Origin: Branchinecta lynchi
Lineage: Eukaryota; Arthropoda; Branchiopoda; Anostraca; Branchinectidae
Length of the DNA stretch: 64,000 nt
Assembly (NCBI GenBank): GCA_023053575.1
Contig: JAKZAP010000014.1
Location: forward strand, 11,248,938-11,312,937
Direction of reading: 5' to 3'
In this document: in pieces, positions 20,941 through 32,359 of the stretch
Numbering within the stretch: the stretch's first letter is position 1
Layout of the letters: each line of letters begins with the position of its first letter
Made by a program: the position numbers and the translations under genes
Notes under the pieces: model-generated
Database searches by the model: none
What the model was told of the DNA's origin: nothing
What the model saw: only the letters and a program-made list of their open reading frames with translations

Positions 20941-21502
20941 GAGATTGCACCCTACCCGATGAAAACGGATATTGCTACATCATCATCACAGGATCATAAC
21001 AACAAAATTTAACATTGAGAGGTATAGGACTTTCAACTTTGAAATTAAATTATCGGCGTTTGTCGTCATTCTGAGCCAGGGACTTGTTGGAACGTTAATT
21101 GGGCTATTCCTTAACCGTATAGTTCTGTTTTTGCGAAAAAGTGTCCATGGAAGTAAGAGCTTGAAGGCTTCAAAGTTTGAATACAAAAACGGAGTCTCGA
21201 ATCCTATTGGTCGGCGATGACGCGGATTTGAAAAAATGCGTCATAATTGACCATTAGGGCGAGACTCCGTCTTTGTTTACAAACTTTGACGCCTTCTAAT
21301 TCTTACTTCCATGGAAACTCTTTTGCAAAAATAGAATTACACGGTTAAGTAATAGCCCAGTTAACATTCCAGCAAGTCCCTGACTCAGAATGATGATAAA
21401 ACGCCGGTAATTTAATTTCGAAGTTGAAGGTCCTATACTGCCTAATGTTAACTTTTTTCGTTATGATCCCGTCCATCTTCGTCGGGTATGGTGCAATATC
21501 TC
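20941..21502. repeat. ~560-bp near-perfect palindrome (long-TIR element)
   Basis: Two arms of about 250 bp in inverted orientation: GAGATTGCACCCTACCCGAT ... AACGGAGTCTCG against CGAGACTCCGTC ... CGTCGGGTATGGTGCAATAT. A spacer of about 60 bp (21195-21255) separates them. It lies at the site where other satellite units read CTATGTATCTAGGGCTTG, so it inserted into the array. ORFs crossing it are by-products of the inversion. Confidence 0.8.
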
Positions 21503-21529
21503 TCTATATCTGGCGCTTGTTCTTCCCAC

Positions 21530-21580
21530 CAGGGACCCCTAAATTTCCTGTAATGATAACAGGAAATGTGTGGGTCCCTG
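21530..21580. mobile_element. 51-bp hAT-like micro-MITE
   Basis: A minimal element CAGGGACCCCTAAATTTCCTG ending GGGTCCCTG (given here without its middle) whose two halves pair almost completely. It is flanked by CTTCCCAC on both sides (21522-21529, 21581-21588). Other satellite units read TTCTTCCCACCAAGTTTCAT at this point, which proves the insertion and the 8-bp duplication. Confidence 0.8.
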
Positions 21581-22639
21581 CTTCCCACCAAGTTTCATCG
21601 CGATCCGTCCACTCTGAACATGTCACACGATTTTCAGTTCCCCCCAGTCACCGCCTCACCGGATCCATTTCCAGACTTGAAGTGTTACATCTGAGAAAAG
21701 AGGTTTTCCAAAAATCAAGTTTCATTAAGATCCGCTTCCCCGTTCAAAAGTTATAAATACGGTCAATAATCCGTATTCCCCCTCCCTCCATGGTCGGATC
21801 GGGGAGGTGTCTGTTTCCAAGTTAGGTTGGTCGGGTCCCAAATATGCCTGCCAAGTTTCATCGTCCTAGCACATGTGTAGGCATCTTCAGTCGGGATCAC
21901 TGGAACACTCCCTCCAACTCCCCCCCCCCCCCAGTGCTCGGATCCGGTTTTTTGTCAACTATGTATCTAGGGCTTGTTCTTCCCACCAAGTTTCATCCAG
22001 ATCCGTCTACTCTAAACATGCCACAGGATTTGCGGTTCCCCCCAAAGTCACCAGATCCATTCCGGACTTGATGTGTGACATCTGAGACAAGGAGTCTTTC
22101 CAAATATCAAGTCTCATTAAGATCCAATTCCCCGTTCAAAAGTTATAAGACGTCAATATTCCGGATTCCCCCTCCCTCCACTCCCCCAACGGTGGTCGCA
22201 TCGGGAAAATGGACTATTTTCAAGTTAGTTTGGTCGCGTTCCTGATTTCCCTGTCAAGGTTCATCGTCCTAGCTCGTCTGGAAAGTCTGGAAGTAACTCT
22301 AGAACAGCGGCCTGACAGACAGACCGAACAGTAATCGGTATATGGCACTTGAGCGGAGCTGCAAGAGCCATAAAAACAAATGTTTGTCACGTCCCGACTT
22401 GAAATCCCTCACCCACGTGATTCCAAAAAAGCAGCTATATTTCCCGCCTTGATTTCAGCAAATCGTATCCTAAGAGCAACTAATTCTGAATGTTGTCGTT
22501 AAAAATTCAGGAGATCAATTAGAGGAAAACAGCGTGTATAACTATGTCACAGGAACCCTAACTGTACCGTGTTCTTCAAAACTGTGCTAACTGAAAGATG
22601 TTTGAAAACTGAGTTGACTATGCCATTGGAAAGAACATA

Positions 22640-23053
22640 AGGCGTATTCTCGCCGTTCCCCGAGGACTCCACTTGAAGAGTCCCCGCGTTTTTGTTTGTC
22701 CGGCGACTCACTCCCCTTATTCTCGCGAGTAGTCCCCACGGATAGGGACTGCTCCGATTATCATCACCATCATAAAAAAGAACTCCCTTTCAGATTCCGA
22801 GGGGAATCAACTTTTTCCGATGTTGGTGCAATGTAAAATTATTTAAAAACAATCAGTATAGACGAAACCAAAAATAAAGTGGATCCAGACTAATTTCGGC
22901 AACATCATATTTATTTCAAGACAAAAATCATTCTGGAAGCATTTTCCCGTGTTCTCGTTGTTTTCCGGACGCGGAGTACGCGTGGAATCAGGAATGACTC
23001 CCTCTATTCTCGCCGTTCCCTTCGAGTCTTCGGGGAACGGCGAGAATACGCCT
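22640..23053. mobile_element. ~415-bp MITE, second copy
   Basis: Same family as 19272-19686: AGGCGTATTCTCGCCGTTCC at one end and its reverse complement at the other, with ATA immediately outside both ends (22637-22639, 23054-23056). The interior is inverted relative to the first copy. Confidence 0.8.
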
Positions 23054-23339
23054 ATAGTAGATGACGACATGAACACCTTCTAACAGGTACATTAGTTTTA
23101 ACTTACTGAGTTCCTACTTTCTTCATACAGATGGTCTACACAAAACTGGGCCCAAAATTTACGAAAATGTAGTCAGGACAGTTTGAAGAACACAGTACAA
23201 TTGCAGTCTGCTCATTATCCCCAAGCTGCCACAAGGCCGATCATATCTCACGGCCCCTAGGACTCTCAGTTGTTCATCAGATATGCGGCTTTTTCAGCCC
23301 AGTGTGACCAAGCTGTAAGAGTTTATAATCAAATTCCAA

Positions 23340-24106
23340 CCTGACCTACCTGATCACAGCAGAGTGGAAGAGCTCAAACTTTTAGGTGTTCACTTAACTT
23401 CAGATCTGAAGTGGGATAAGCAAGTTCAGTTTATGCTAAAAAGAGCCAATATGGGCATAAATTCCCTAAAAATGCTCTCCCGCCATGGCACCCCTGAACA
23501 CCACCTCCTTCGCATTTACCTTGTGTTCATTCGCCCTTCTCTCGAATACTGCTGTCCGGTATGGCACTTCGGTTTAACACGGGAGCAGTCGGAACGACTC
23601 GAGAGGATCCAGTACCGTTCTTTACTAGTAATATCAAAATCCCATACATTTCCCTACTTAACGAGTTTGGCCTCACATCTTTGTCAAACCGCAGACACTA
23701 ACTTTCTACTAGTCTTGGTGACCAGCTACTAGAAGACCCCACCCATCGTCAAATACTTCCGCCTCCCCACATTCCTAACCGTATAAGACCACAGAGAATG
23801 GCAGCACCACCAGTTCCTAAGATCCTACCCGTACGGGGAACTCATGTGCGGTATGAAAGAAGTTCTGTCCCCTCCTTTGTGAGTTTTTTCAATGCAAAAT
23901 TTTAAGTAAAACCTTTTTCCTTTTTGTGTTGATGTTTGAATTTTACCGTTTTAATTTGTTGTATCTTGTTATTGTGTAATTTATGAAAATTTGACTATGT
24001 TAAAGCACAAATTGTATATAATCATGTTTGACGAGAGAACAAATATTCGGTTTGTTGTTAATACCGTAAGGAAAGTTTTTGAAGAATAAAGATCGATTGA
24101 TTGATT
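23340..24106 (+). mobile_element. 5'-truncated LINE, C-terminal region and 3' tail
   Basis: Encodes the post-RT thumb typical of CR1/jockey-like LINEs: LLGVHLTSDLKWDKQVQFM, the block PSLEYCCPVWHFGL and SERLERIQYRSL. One frameshift near 23700 moves the frame into PHIPNRIRPQRM and VRGTHVRYERSS before the stop. The copy ends in AATAAAGATCGATTGATTGA, a short-repeat tail used by this LINE class. Confidence 0.85.
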
Positions 24107-24109
24107 GAT

Positions 24110-25000
24110 CAAATCCTACACTGTGCACCAAATGCCCGGTCAATTTTCGGTCGGCAGCGATCAAACCGAGGGATTACTCACTCCAAAACGGCTCTACAGT
24201 TAGTGCCCGATGCACACGGAGGCTTGTATTGCAAAACAAGAGATTATCCCCTCGGATCGAAACCTTCGATGGTGCTTGAGTTCTGAGCTCAGAGTTCTGG
24301 CCTGGGCTCAAATAGCAAATTTCAAACTGGTTTGCGACTGTTGAATTGCCGTCAATTTTCGTTCTCCCGACAGATGAAAAAGAGGAAAGTGGCTAGGACT
24401 TGTGTACAAACCGGATTCGAGGGCCTGCCCATTCCCCGCCACTTGGTGTACACCACACTGCGCCACCCATCTGGCATGCGCGCAACTCATCCGCCACCCG
24501 CCCGCCTCATGCTCAAAAATGGCTATTTTCCACTATGCGCGCCACCCGCCCGGCTCTAGCCAAAAAATAGCTAATTTCCGCCACGCGCGCCACCCAGTGT
24601 TCACCGATTTTGAGAGTGGGCAACCCCTCGGCCGGATTGCCGTCTTCAGCCACCAGAATTCCAGGCTGGATTTAGGCCAAGATTCACGGGCGCTTCCCGT
24701 CCCGTTTGTTAACGCGGAAGTTCTTGGAGACCATCCCCACAACTACCCACATCAGCGTGTGGCTCACCCTCCCTCATGGTCTTCAATAGAGATAAGGTGA
24801 CAACATGAAACTAGCTTACTATTAGAGAGTAGGTAGGCATGTAAATAGTTATGTGCTTTGAAATAGTCCTACCCGTCTTCACAGGGGCAAGAAGCAGTCT
24901 ACCTTCTCTCCTGTTATTCCCAGCCTCATTTCAGAGTAACCGAGGATGCTCGTTGATATAGTCCTCCCAAGAGTATATTAGTCTAACAGAATCAGCAAAA
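24110..25000. other. intergenic, unassigned
   Basis: No supported gene. A GCGCGCCACCCGCCCGGCTC motif is duplicated with variation near 24536 and 24585. A proline-rich frame crosses this zone, but it has no splice signals or domain. Confidence 0.4.
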
Positions 25001-25015
25001 CCTTGGCATATTTTT

Positions 25016-25021
25016 TTTATT
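25016..25021 (-). terminator. poly(A) signal AATAAA of RPL35
   Basis: AATAAA on the minus strand, 21 bases past the RPL35 stop at 25042. No other candidate is closer. Confidence 0.65.
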
Positions 25022-25041
25022 CGTTCCTTAGTTCACAAAAC

Positions 25042-25413
25042 TTAGGCTTTGACGGCGAACTTCCTCATGGGGAATGCCCTAGCTTTCCTCTGTTGCTTTG
25101 GGTTCCTCTTGCTCAATTCAGACTTGGTCAAGGCTCGGCGCATGGCACGGGTAACCTTTGGCCTGAGGTCAAGGGGCTTGAAGGTCTTGCCAGCATAGAG
25201 CTTCCTCAAGTTCTCCTTCTGTTTCGTGTGCATAACAATATACACCCTCTGGATGGCCTTTCGGACAACCCTAATCTTGGAGAGCTTGGAGGCTGCACCA
25301 CCAGTGACCTTGGCCACACGGAGGGAAGCAAGCTCGGTCTTGAGCTCATGGAGCTGCTTTGTCAAATCTTCCTTCTTCTTCAGGCGGAGATCCCTGCACT
25401 TGACCTTGGCCAT
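25042..25413 (-). CDS. RPL35: 60S ribosomal protein L35 (uL29)
   Basis: A structural protein of the large ribosomal subunit at the polypeptide exit tunnel, where it forms part of the docking site for nascent-chain factors. The ORF encodes 123 aa, exactly the usual length. It starts MAKVKCRDL, has [20 protein letters not shown] in the centre, [17 protein letters not shown] later, and ends RKFAVKA. I start at 25413 because the ATG follows directly on a splice acceptor (TTCTTTCAG) and matches the family start; the open frame extends upstream only into intron. The 5'UTR exon lies upstream and I could not place it. KC at residues 5-6 and VYIVMH in the middle resemble insect orthologues more than vertebrate ones. 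Confidence 0.97.
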   Translation of the reverse strand: MAKVKCRDLRLKKKEDLTKQLHELKTELASLRVAKVTGGAASKLSKIRVVRKAIQRVYIVMHTKQKENLRKLYAGKTFKPLDLRPKVTRAMRRALTKSELSKRNPKQQRKARAFPMRKFAVKA

Positions 25414-26264
25414 CTGAAAGAAGATAACAGAACTGTTAGTCAAAGATACAAAACAAAAACACTGATCTGTGTGTCAGGAAGGGTTCCTCACATTCACCAG
25501 TAAAACCGATCCCACTGCACTGCAGTAACTATTGCAGGTTCTGCATTTTCTGATCGAACTTGAGCACTGATAGCCGACAAGCCTTGCTACTTTTCAACCC
25601 TAACTTGTAGTAATGAACAGACTAGTTCAGGTTTTACATAAGGCAAAGCAAGAGAGGCCACTTCCAGAGTATTATTTACAGATATGATTACTATGGTACT
25701 GAAATGGTAGATCTGTTGAACAAAAAAATAGGCTTTACATTATTTATGTCCTTTTATTATTTCTTGCTGTCATAACAATACTGCACTCCTAAAACAGGAG
25801 CACTAGACAAAGCCAATAAACAAGGTCAAACGGATCTGTAGATTATCAACGAAAGTCTAGGGCTTACAGGGCTGTGATATGAAAATTCCAGATTTCTCCT
25901 CTTTAGACGCTTTATCAAGGAATGCACCATTCAAAGCACTGAAGTGGTAACAAAAAATTACTGGACTGAAGCTAAAAGATAAGCCTTAAGGCAAAATGCA
26001 TCACAGTTTACACAAATCCCATCTCAGCTTCATGCAATCCAACTACTTGATATAAAGAGGTTAACAACATGAGCTTGCAGGAGTCTCCAACATCAAGGTT
26101 TTCTAACATAACCTAGGAGTTGGCTCGAAATTACAAGAAAATATCTGTGCAATCTCAACTGTCAAGAAGCAAAATATTAATTACTCCACATAAATCTCCT
26201 TTTAACACTTTACCACTCCCATATATAATAACATAATGCACCTGGTAGCAGTAATATCTTTCCT

Positions 26265-26680
26265 AATTGGGGAGCTACTCCTTTTTCAGCTGGCTAGAAT
26301 CTTCCTGGATGAGATGCTCATGCCAATATTGCACCAATGTGTCATTTTAAGCTGATGAGCATCCCATATAGGCAATCTGATCCAAACGCAAGTGCACTGA
26401 TAGGGGTTTTCATACCAGTTTATCACTGCAAACTAGTAGTATGTGTAAAACTATGATACAAAGAATTAAATGATTCAAGATCTAACATAAGAAATATGCA
26501 AGAGGAAGCCACTTGCAACAATACTGAAATTTCCAGTGCAAAACCCTGGGCAACCAATTAGAAAAAGAAGTCAGTAACCCCTGTCATGGTTTGTTGCTGA
26601 GTGGTGCAAAATTGTAATCAGCATCTCATTCAGGAAGTTGCTAGCCAGCTGATTGAGGAGTAGCTCCCCAAGTAGAAAGC
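26265..26680. repeat. inverted repeat pair, arms ~70 bp
   Basis: AATTGGGGAGCTACTCC, CAGCTGGCTAG and CTTCCTGGATGAGATGCT at 26265-26330 recur in reverse complement at 26607-26680 (CAGCATCTCATTCAGGAAG, CTAGCCAGCTG, GGAGTAGCTCCCC). This is probably a MITE with subterminal inverted repeats; no target duplication found. Confidence 0.55.
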
Positions 26681-27306
26681 AGATTAGTGTTCTAGACTGG
26701 AATAATGTAGTTATTCGATCATGACAAATTTTGAAATAAGTGAGGATACAATCAGGTCTTCTGATTTTGCAATTCCCCGCACAGTCAAACCCAACCCTTG
26801 ATTTTTGGATACCCTTTGCCGAATGATCAAAATACCTAGCATTCTACCTACCTCATTTTTACACTACCCCAATGTTTGCCTCAAAAATGTTAGAATGGAA
26901 TGTACATGCTCTCCTAGCAGTCAAGAGGCAAAATATGACTTTTTTGAACAGTTATGTGTCCAAAAATATTCAAATTCAGTGCCTTTCCTTTGGTTATGCT
27001 TATTGGAAAGTTTGCTGACTTCAGACTTTGCCGTTTTCATGCACTTGCTGTGACTAAAGTCAACTATGAGTTGGCCAAAGTAGGTAATTGAGGGCCTCTG
27101 AAAACATCTGAATAGGCATTTTGGATCTTCGTTCTACCACTTCAGCCTGTTCACATTTTAGTAACTGTCCAAATAAACATCTACAGTGTAGGTCAGCATT
27201 AGGCTACTGACATATATTCAATTTTTGGCATAGGGTATCCAGCATTTGGGATAGTGTAGCTACTAAAAACTTGACTATCAAATTTTGATCTTTTGGTAAT
27301 AGGACC

Positions 27307-27626
27307 CAGAGGCGTTACTAGCCAAAATATTTGGGGTGGGGGGGGGGGGGGGGGGGGTGGAATTTTTGACTGGCTGGAAATGTCTACTGACTTTTTCTGC
27401 AGGAAAAACTACTGTTTTCAACAACAAAAAATGACATTTTAGGAAAAATCAACTGATTTTCAAAAATATCAACTGATTTCAGAAAAGCCAACTATTTTGA
27501 AGGAAAATCGACCAATTTTCAGAAAAACTAAATATTTTAATGAAAAATCAACTGTTTTGAAGAAAAATCGCCGACTGACCAACATCATTCGAGTGAGCCT
27601 CCCCCCCCCCAGTCATGACGCCCCTG
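27307..27626. mobile_element. hAT-type MITE with 8-bp target duplication
   Basis: Ends CAGAGGCGTTACTAGCC and CATGACGCCCCTG, flanked by the identical 8-mer ATAGGACC at 27299-27306 and 27627-27634. The interior has a long G tract and a ladder of AAAATCAACTGATTTT-like repeats. The CAGRGGCGT termini are typical of hAT elements. Confidence 0.88.
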
Positions 27627-28054
27627 ATAGGACCATGATTTTCCTGAACTTTATAGCTTTGGTTTGAGTTCAGTAATACCTCACTAAGTACCTCAATTCT
27701 CCTTAAAAAAATAAAACATTAATTACTTTGAGAGCATGCCAGTACTTTTTGAATGATGAACTGACTGCCAGATACACGACGGCTGCCATTTTTTTTCTTG
27801 TAACTTTTATTGAAACTGGGTGTTAGTTTTTTCATTGGTCTATAATGAAATAAACCCTATAACCGTATCATTGGTTCACATGGTTTATAAGAGAAACTGG
27901 GAGTATGAAGCTCAAGCTCGAAGAACAAGAAATTTACTGGTGTAGTAAACCATGGATATTCAGCCTTGGCATCAATAAATTCCTTTAGTTCAGGTACTTT
28001 TTTTATTCCTGAACTTACATACAATTTCTAATGATAATAAAAGCTAGCTAGGAC

Positions 28055-28321
28055 CAGGGGCATCACAAATGGGGAAGGGGGGGACGCCCCCCATAGCTGT
28101 TGACCAATCTGTAAAAAATAACCGATCGGCTCCACGATTTTTCGTCAAAACAGGTGATTTTTTTCATGAAAACAGTTGGTTTCTCTGAAAATCAGATTTT
28201 TTTCAAAAATGTAATTTTTGATGTTGAAAACAGTCTCTTATTCATCAGATATTTCCGCAAAATAACGGGCCAGTCGGTAAATGCCACGCCCCCCCAAACA
28301 TTTTGGCTAGTTACGCCTCTG
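28055..28321. mobile_element. hAT-type MITE, same family
   Basis: Ends CAGGGGCATCACAAATGG and GCTAGTTACGCCTCTG, flanked by GCTAGGAC on both sides (28047-28054, 28322-28329). The right end reads as the reverse complement of the left end of 27307-27626 (CCAAAAT...TTTGGGG block), so both belong to one family. Confidence 0.88.
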
Positions 28322-29103
28322 GCTAGGACATATTTCTACATGCCTTATTAAATCAATTATTTAGTCCTGAAAGTAGTGGTGCTTCTGTTTTAAACTTAAA
28401 ACTGATCACTTGCCAGCAAATTTTTCAATATGGAAAATCTGCAAAGTTTGCGCTAAGGGCTGTAGGAACGGGCCCTTATCTGGAACAGACTGTACTAAAT
28501 CCTGGATATACCCAGCATTATCCAAAAATCAGAGGTTTGTGACAATCAACAAATTTCAGCGATTAGGCTTCCATAGCTCTGAAACTCATCCAGTAAACTA
28601 ATTGGTTGATTTCTGGGTCTAATCTAAATTGTATCAGAATTCCATACAGATGTGATGTCACATCCATTTGATCTATCAATTAAGTTTATACCTATTTACA
28701 TAATTTTTTTAATATTGGTATATAAACAATGAGCAGAGCGGACAGCAGGGCACCAGTCAAATTTACATTTATAAAGCAACCTAGGGACAAGAAATGCTAT
28801 GTTGGGTCCTCAATCACATGATGTCCCTATGACAATCATGACTGTATGGAATTCCAATTACAACTTAATTGACACTGATTCCCGCACTTCCCTCTGATCT
28901 CAATATTCTCCTACTAATAATGGGTACCCAAAATTCAGCACAAGAGTATCCATAAATCAGGTACCTGTGACAGATTAGGGACGTATCCCAATAACAAGTC
29001 TCACTAAAGACCAAAATCAAATTTTCCTTCTCAGATCTTTTTTTCTTTAAAAATTCCTTTATGGTACATAAGACTAATCAGCATTCCTAGAACAATTTCC
29101 ACC

Positions 29104-30341
29104 AAGGTTCTATCAGTCATACACAAATCCTCAATTTTTGGGCATGGTGCCCATACGTTATGGCACCATGCCCTGGAGTATGGGCATGGTACCCCTGTGA
29201 AATTTGGTTAAACTGACACTGGCTACATACCTAAATAGGGCCTTCTTCCTGTCCTAGATCAAAAGATACCTGATTTCACTGTCTATCCAACCTCCTTTTC
29301 CAATTTCCAAAATGTTAGAGCACTTTCAAGATACAGGAGTGTTGCATAAAGCTGCCCTTACTATGGCACCGCCCAACCCCCAATTGGCCATAGTACATGA
29401 TCCTGCCACCTTGGATCATGAAGCTGCCACCCCAGAAAAATCATGTAAATTCCAAGAAAACAGCAAATTTTGTTATTTGCAAAAGGTCAAGGAACCTCTC
29501 TGACCAAACAGCTGGCCTCTAACTCCACCATGTAGCAAAATACTATTTTTAGCAAAGTGGGCGACTTCATGATCACTTGGGTGCCTACATTCTTTCGTGT
29601 TCTCTAGCTTAGCCTTGAACAATTACAAGTAAACTATGGTACCAGCAGAAAGTGAAGATTCTAAGCTTCCTTTCAGGATACTCCACTGAATTTTATCTCA
29701 ACCTTTACTCTTTTTCCCTAAGTCATTTCCCAAAAATAGTAGTTTAGGGTGGCGGCTTCATGCAGCACCCCTGTACAGAGAGTTTTGTGGAGGCCACTTC
29801 TTTCCCAGTGGGTTTACCCTATCCTTTTACAGGTAGTTGCCACTAGGTTACTCAATCCTTTTCCATGTTGTCATAAAGTCAAAAGTCAGAGTAAAAACAG
29901 GTAAAAAAAAAATAACTCAAATAAATACAATAAAAGGCAAACAATCTAAAGGAAATATTTGCTCCAGGTAACAGATTGAAAAGCTTGCCTCATCCATGCT
30001 ACCTTGCAGCAATTTTCTGGAAAAGGATAGGATAAGCCCGCTAGAAGAGAAGTGGCCTCCAAAAAACTCTATGTATCTTGGAAGTGCTCTAACATTTTGT
30101 AAATTGGAAAATGAGGTTGGATAGAAAGTAAAATCAGGTATCTTTTGATCTAGGACAGGGAGAAGGCCCTATTTAGGTATGTAACCAGTCTCAGTTTATC
30201 CAAATTTCACAAGGGTACCATGCCCATGCTCCAGAGCATGGTGCTCCAACGTATGGGTACCATGCCCATACGTTCGGGCATGCCCAGACGTTGGGGCACC
30301 ATGCCCAAAAATTCAGGATTTGTGCATGACTGGGTTCTATG
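29104..30341. repeat. large inverted duplication between RPL35 and FRG1
   Basis: The left arm (29104-29333, continuing 29774-29846) and the right arm (30000-30341) are reverse complements over about 340 bp. Shared blocks include TCCTAGATCAAAAGATACCTGA, here shortened to CTAGATCAAAAGATACCTGA, then TTAGAGCACTTTCAAGATA and GGAGGCCACTTCT. A spacer of about 150 bp separates the arms. Each arm has nested mini-palindromes of CATGCCCATACGTT. The left arm is split by a MITE that the right arm lacks. Confidence 0.8.
29334..29773. mobile_element. TA-flanked MITE inside the left arm
   Basis: Inverted termini CAGGAGTGTTGCATAAAGCT and GGCTTCATGCAGCACCCCTG, with TA on each side (29332-29333, 29774-29775). 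The right arm of the duplication carries the uninterrupted site (AAGATACATAGAGTTTT), which confirms the insertion and the TA duplication. This points to Tc1/mariner-type mobilisation. Confidence 0.8.
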
Positions 30342-30689
30342 CCTTATACTGGATTTTCTCAATTTCAAAGCATTGTGCTCATTCTTGGAATTTTTCAAGA
30401 TTCAAGATATCCTTTCCGATTGTAGATCATGTAAAGTACAACGCAACAAGATCTGTTGTCTTTGATGGAGTTTGTAGGAATAAATACAATCTAAAAGCCG
30501 GACTGTATTACAAAGCCAAATTAGTGTTTTCAACTTTAAAAAACTCACTTTAAATTGTTAAGTTTCGGTAGCGTTGTCGTGCTAAATTTCGTACTTCTTC
30601 TTGAAATAACTCAGCGATATTGACATAGAGCTTAAAGGTTCTTCTAGAGTTTCGTAACCCGGAAAATTCAAACGTCGATTACAACGAGG

Positions 30690-30748
30690 AAAAGTACGGA
30701 ATTGGAAGTAGAAGCTAACCTAGAGTAGAAAGTAGAGTAGCAAAGGAG
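30690..30748 (+). promoter_or_regulatory. probable FRG1 5'UTR exon and promoter region
   Basis: A GGAG/GTAAGG donor at 30748/30749 is the only strong plus-strand donor near a sensible position upstream of the FRG1 coding exon. That exon begins after a CTATTCCATAG acceptor just six bases before its ATG. The start of transcription cannot be placed; the left boundary is nominal. Confidence 0.35.
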
Positions 30749-30749
30749 G

Positions 30750-32350
30750 TAAGGTATGAATTTGAATCCACACATTTTTGTGACTGTACCTAGTTTATTG
30801 GATTGATAGCTGTTATGTGTGAGCATCTGGGCCCATGAGAACAACTCGAGGTATTGACACGTCTAAGGTGGTCTAAGGACAAGCTAAAACATCAGCATTT
30901 TGGCTGATATTTTTGTTCTGTTTCTTCTTCGGTGTTTACAAGAATAGTTTTGCCATTAAGGCTTCATGAATTAGGTTGGATGAAAGAGCAGAATGCCCAT
31001 TGTTTTCTTCGCCTGTCTGTGGATTCTTTTTTTTAATAAAAGCTTTCTTGTGTGGAAGCATCTCCTCTCTGTTTTCATATTTGAATCATAGCTATCTGAC
31101 ATTCACCTGTGGTGAAACTCAGTGGTCAAATACTTGTTCGATATGGTTTTAGTCACAAACCTGTAACAAACAGATGCATTCCTGTTGTCGGAATAGGATT
31201 TTGTTTTCAAACATGCACAAAATACTATGACCAAGTTAATATTTGTATGCACCAAAACAATATTCATTGCCTGATGTTTTGAGACCAGTGCGACAGTTTG
31301 CAACCAGTGTGACAACCAGTGTGTACTAATTTTACTGACTTTGATATGTTAGCCACCTTCAACAGAAATATTTACCTTTTCCTGGCAATTTGAGGGTTTA
31401 TAGAACCATTTCTAAAAATTTAAATGTGAAATTTGGCCATCAATTGATTCAAATTTTCTCTCATCAAACAGTTACATCATCACCAAAAGCTAGCAGTAAT
31501 TGAATTTTGGATTTTTGCAACTTTTTGCTATTCTGTTTGTTTTTGCAAGTGCTGTGACTTTGCTGTAACAAATAAAATAAAGAGTTTGATTTGAATTGTT
31601 TGATTAACATGTTCGAATTCCAGTGTGTTTGAATTTCAATGTTTTAGACTATCTTAGTAATAATAAGACAAAATAACATAGAGACACCAGTACAACATAG
31701 TTCACCAGTAGTTGTGTCATGGAATTGGATGACATATGCCATAGTATAAAGCCGAACAAAGTTCAACTAAGCAAAGCTCTAATGTACACATTTTACATGA
31801 CCTCAAGAAGATCCCCTTGTTTTTATTTTAATATTGTTGGACCTCTAGCTTATTTTTCCCAAACCTCTTGTTCTGGTTATCGTTGACTCTGCTATCATCT
31901 TTAGACCAATATTTTTTTTTTATGCTAAGGGGGCATCCACCATGTAACGATAGTTTCTCCAGCTTTGAATAGAGACAAGACTGGAAGTGTCAGTTAGTTT
32001 TTAGGCTATTTGTATTTTTCTTTTTGAAAAGCAGTTCTACCATGAGAGAAAATCTTCACTATTTTATTTGTAGGAACCAGCATTGTCACCAAGCCACCCA
32101 GTTTCTTTCTGTTTAACCAGTATTTGCTCTTTGCCACCGCAAATTGGTTCTGTTGTTTGTAGGTGTTTTTTCAATCAATGAGCTGTTGGTGCCACCTATA
32201 GTTCTCCAGGCTGGGAGCTGCCTGACTCCTGAGTCAGTGTGGAAAACTCGCAGAAGAAAAATATAAGATTCAGACTCCTCTTTGGAACATTGGTGGAGCT
32301 ATTATGTATCCAAGCATGCTAAGCTTTTAAATTAACCTCCATCTATTCCA
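30750..32350. other. probable FRG1 5'UTR intron
   Basis: No exon or element end seen. AT-rich, with several T runs; ends in the acceptor CTCCATCTATTCCATAG at 32353. Confidence 0.4.
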
Positions 32351-32359
32351 TAGACCCAA

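Larger units (their letters stand above)
19815..22377 (+). mobile_element. CAAGTTTCAT-family satellite element, 5'-truncated, with nested insertions
   Basis: Repeats the CAAGTTTCATTAAGATCCG, TGGTCGGATCGGGAAA and CTGCCAAG..TTCATCGTCC blocks in tandem, and ends GGCACTTGAGCGGAGCTGCA then AGAGCCATAAAAAC. It is interrupted by a foldback element (20418-20705), a long palindrome (20941-21502) and a 51-bp hAT micro-element (21530-21580). The AGCTACGAGCTC start is missing. Confidence 0.78.
25440..29100. other. upstream region or first intron of RPL35
   Basis: No coding exon is supported over this 3.7 kb. It holds two hAT MITEs (27307-27626, 28055-28321) and an inverted repeat pair (26265-26680). The unplaced RPL35 first exon could be here or closer to 30.6 kb. 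The composition is more uniform and less repeat-dense than elsewhere. Confidence 0.5.

Noticed and set aside
24402..24800. 132-codon plus-strand ORF
   Set aside because: Proline- and histidine-rich because of a duplicated GCGCGCCACCC motif; the opposite strand is also open. No domain or splice signal.
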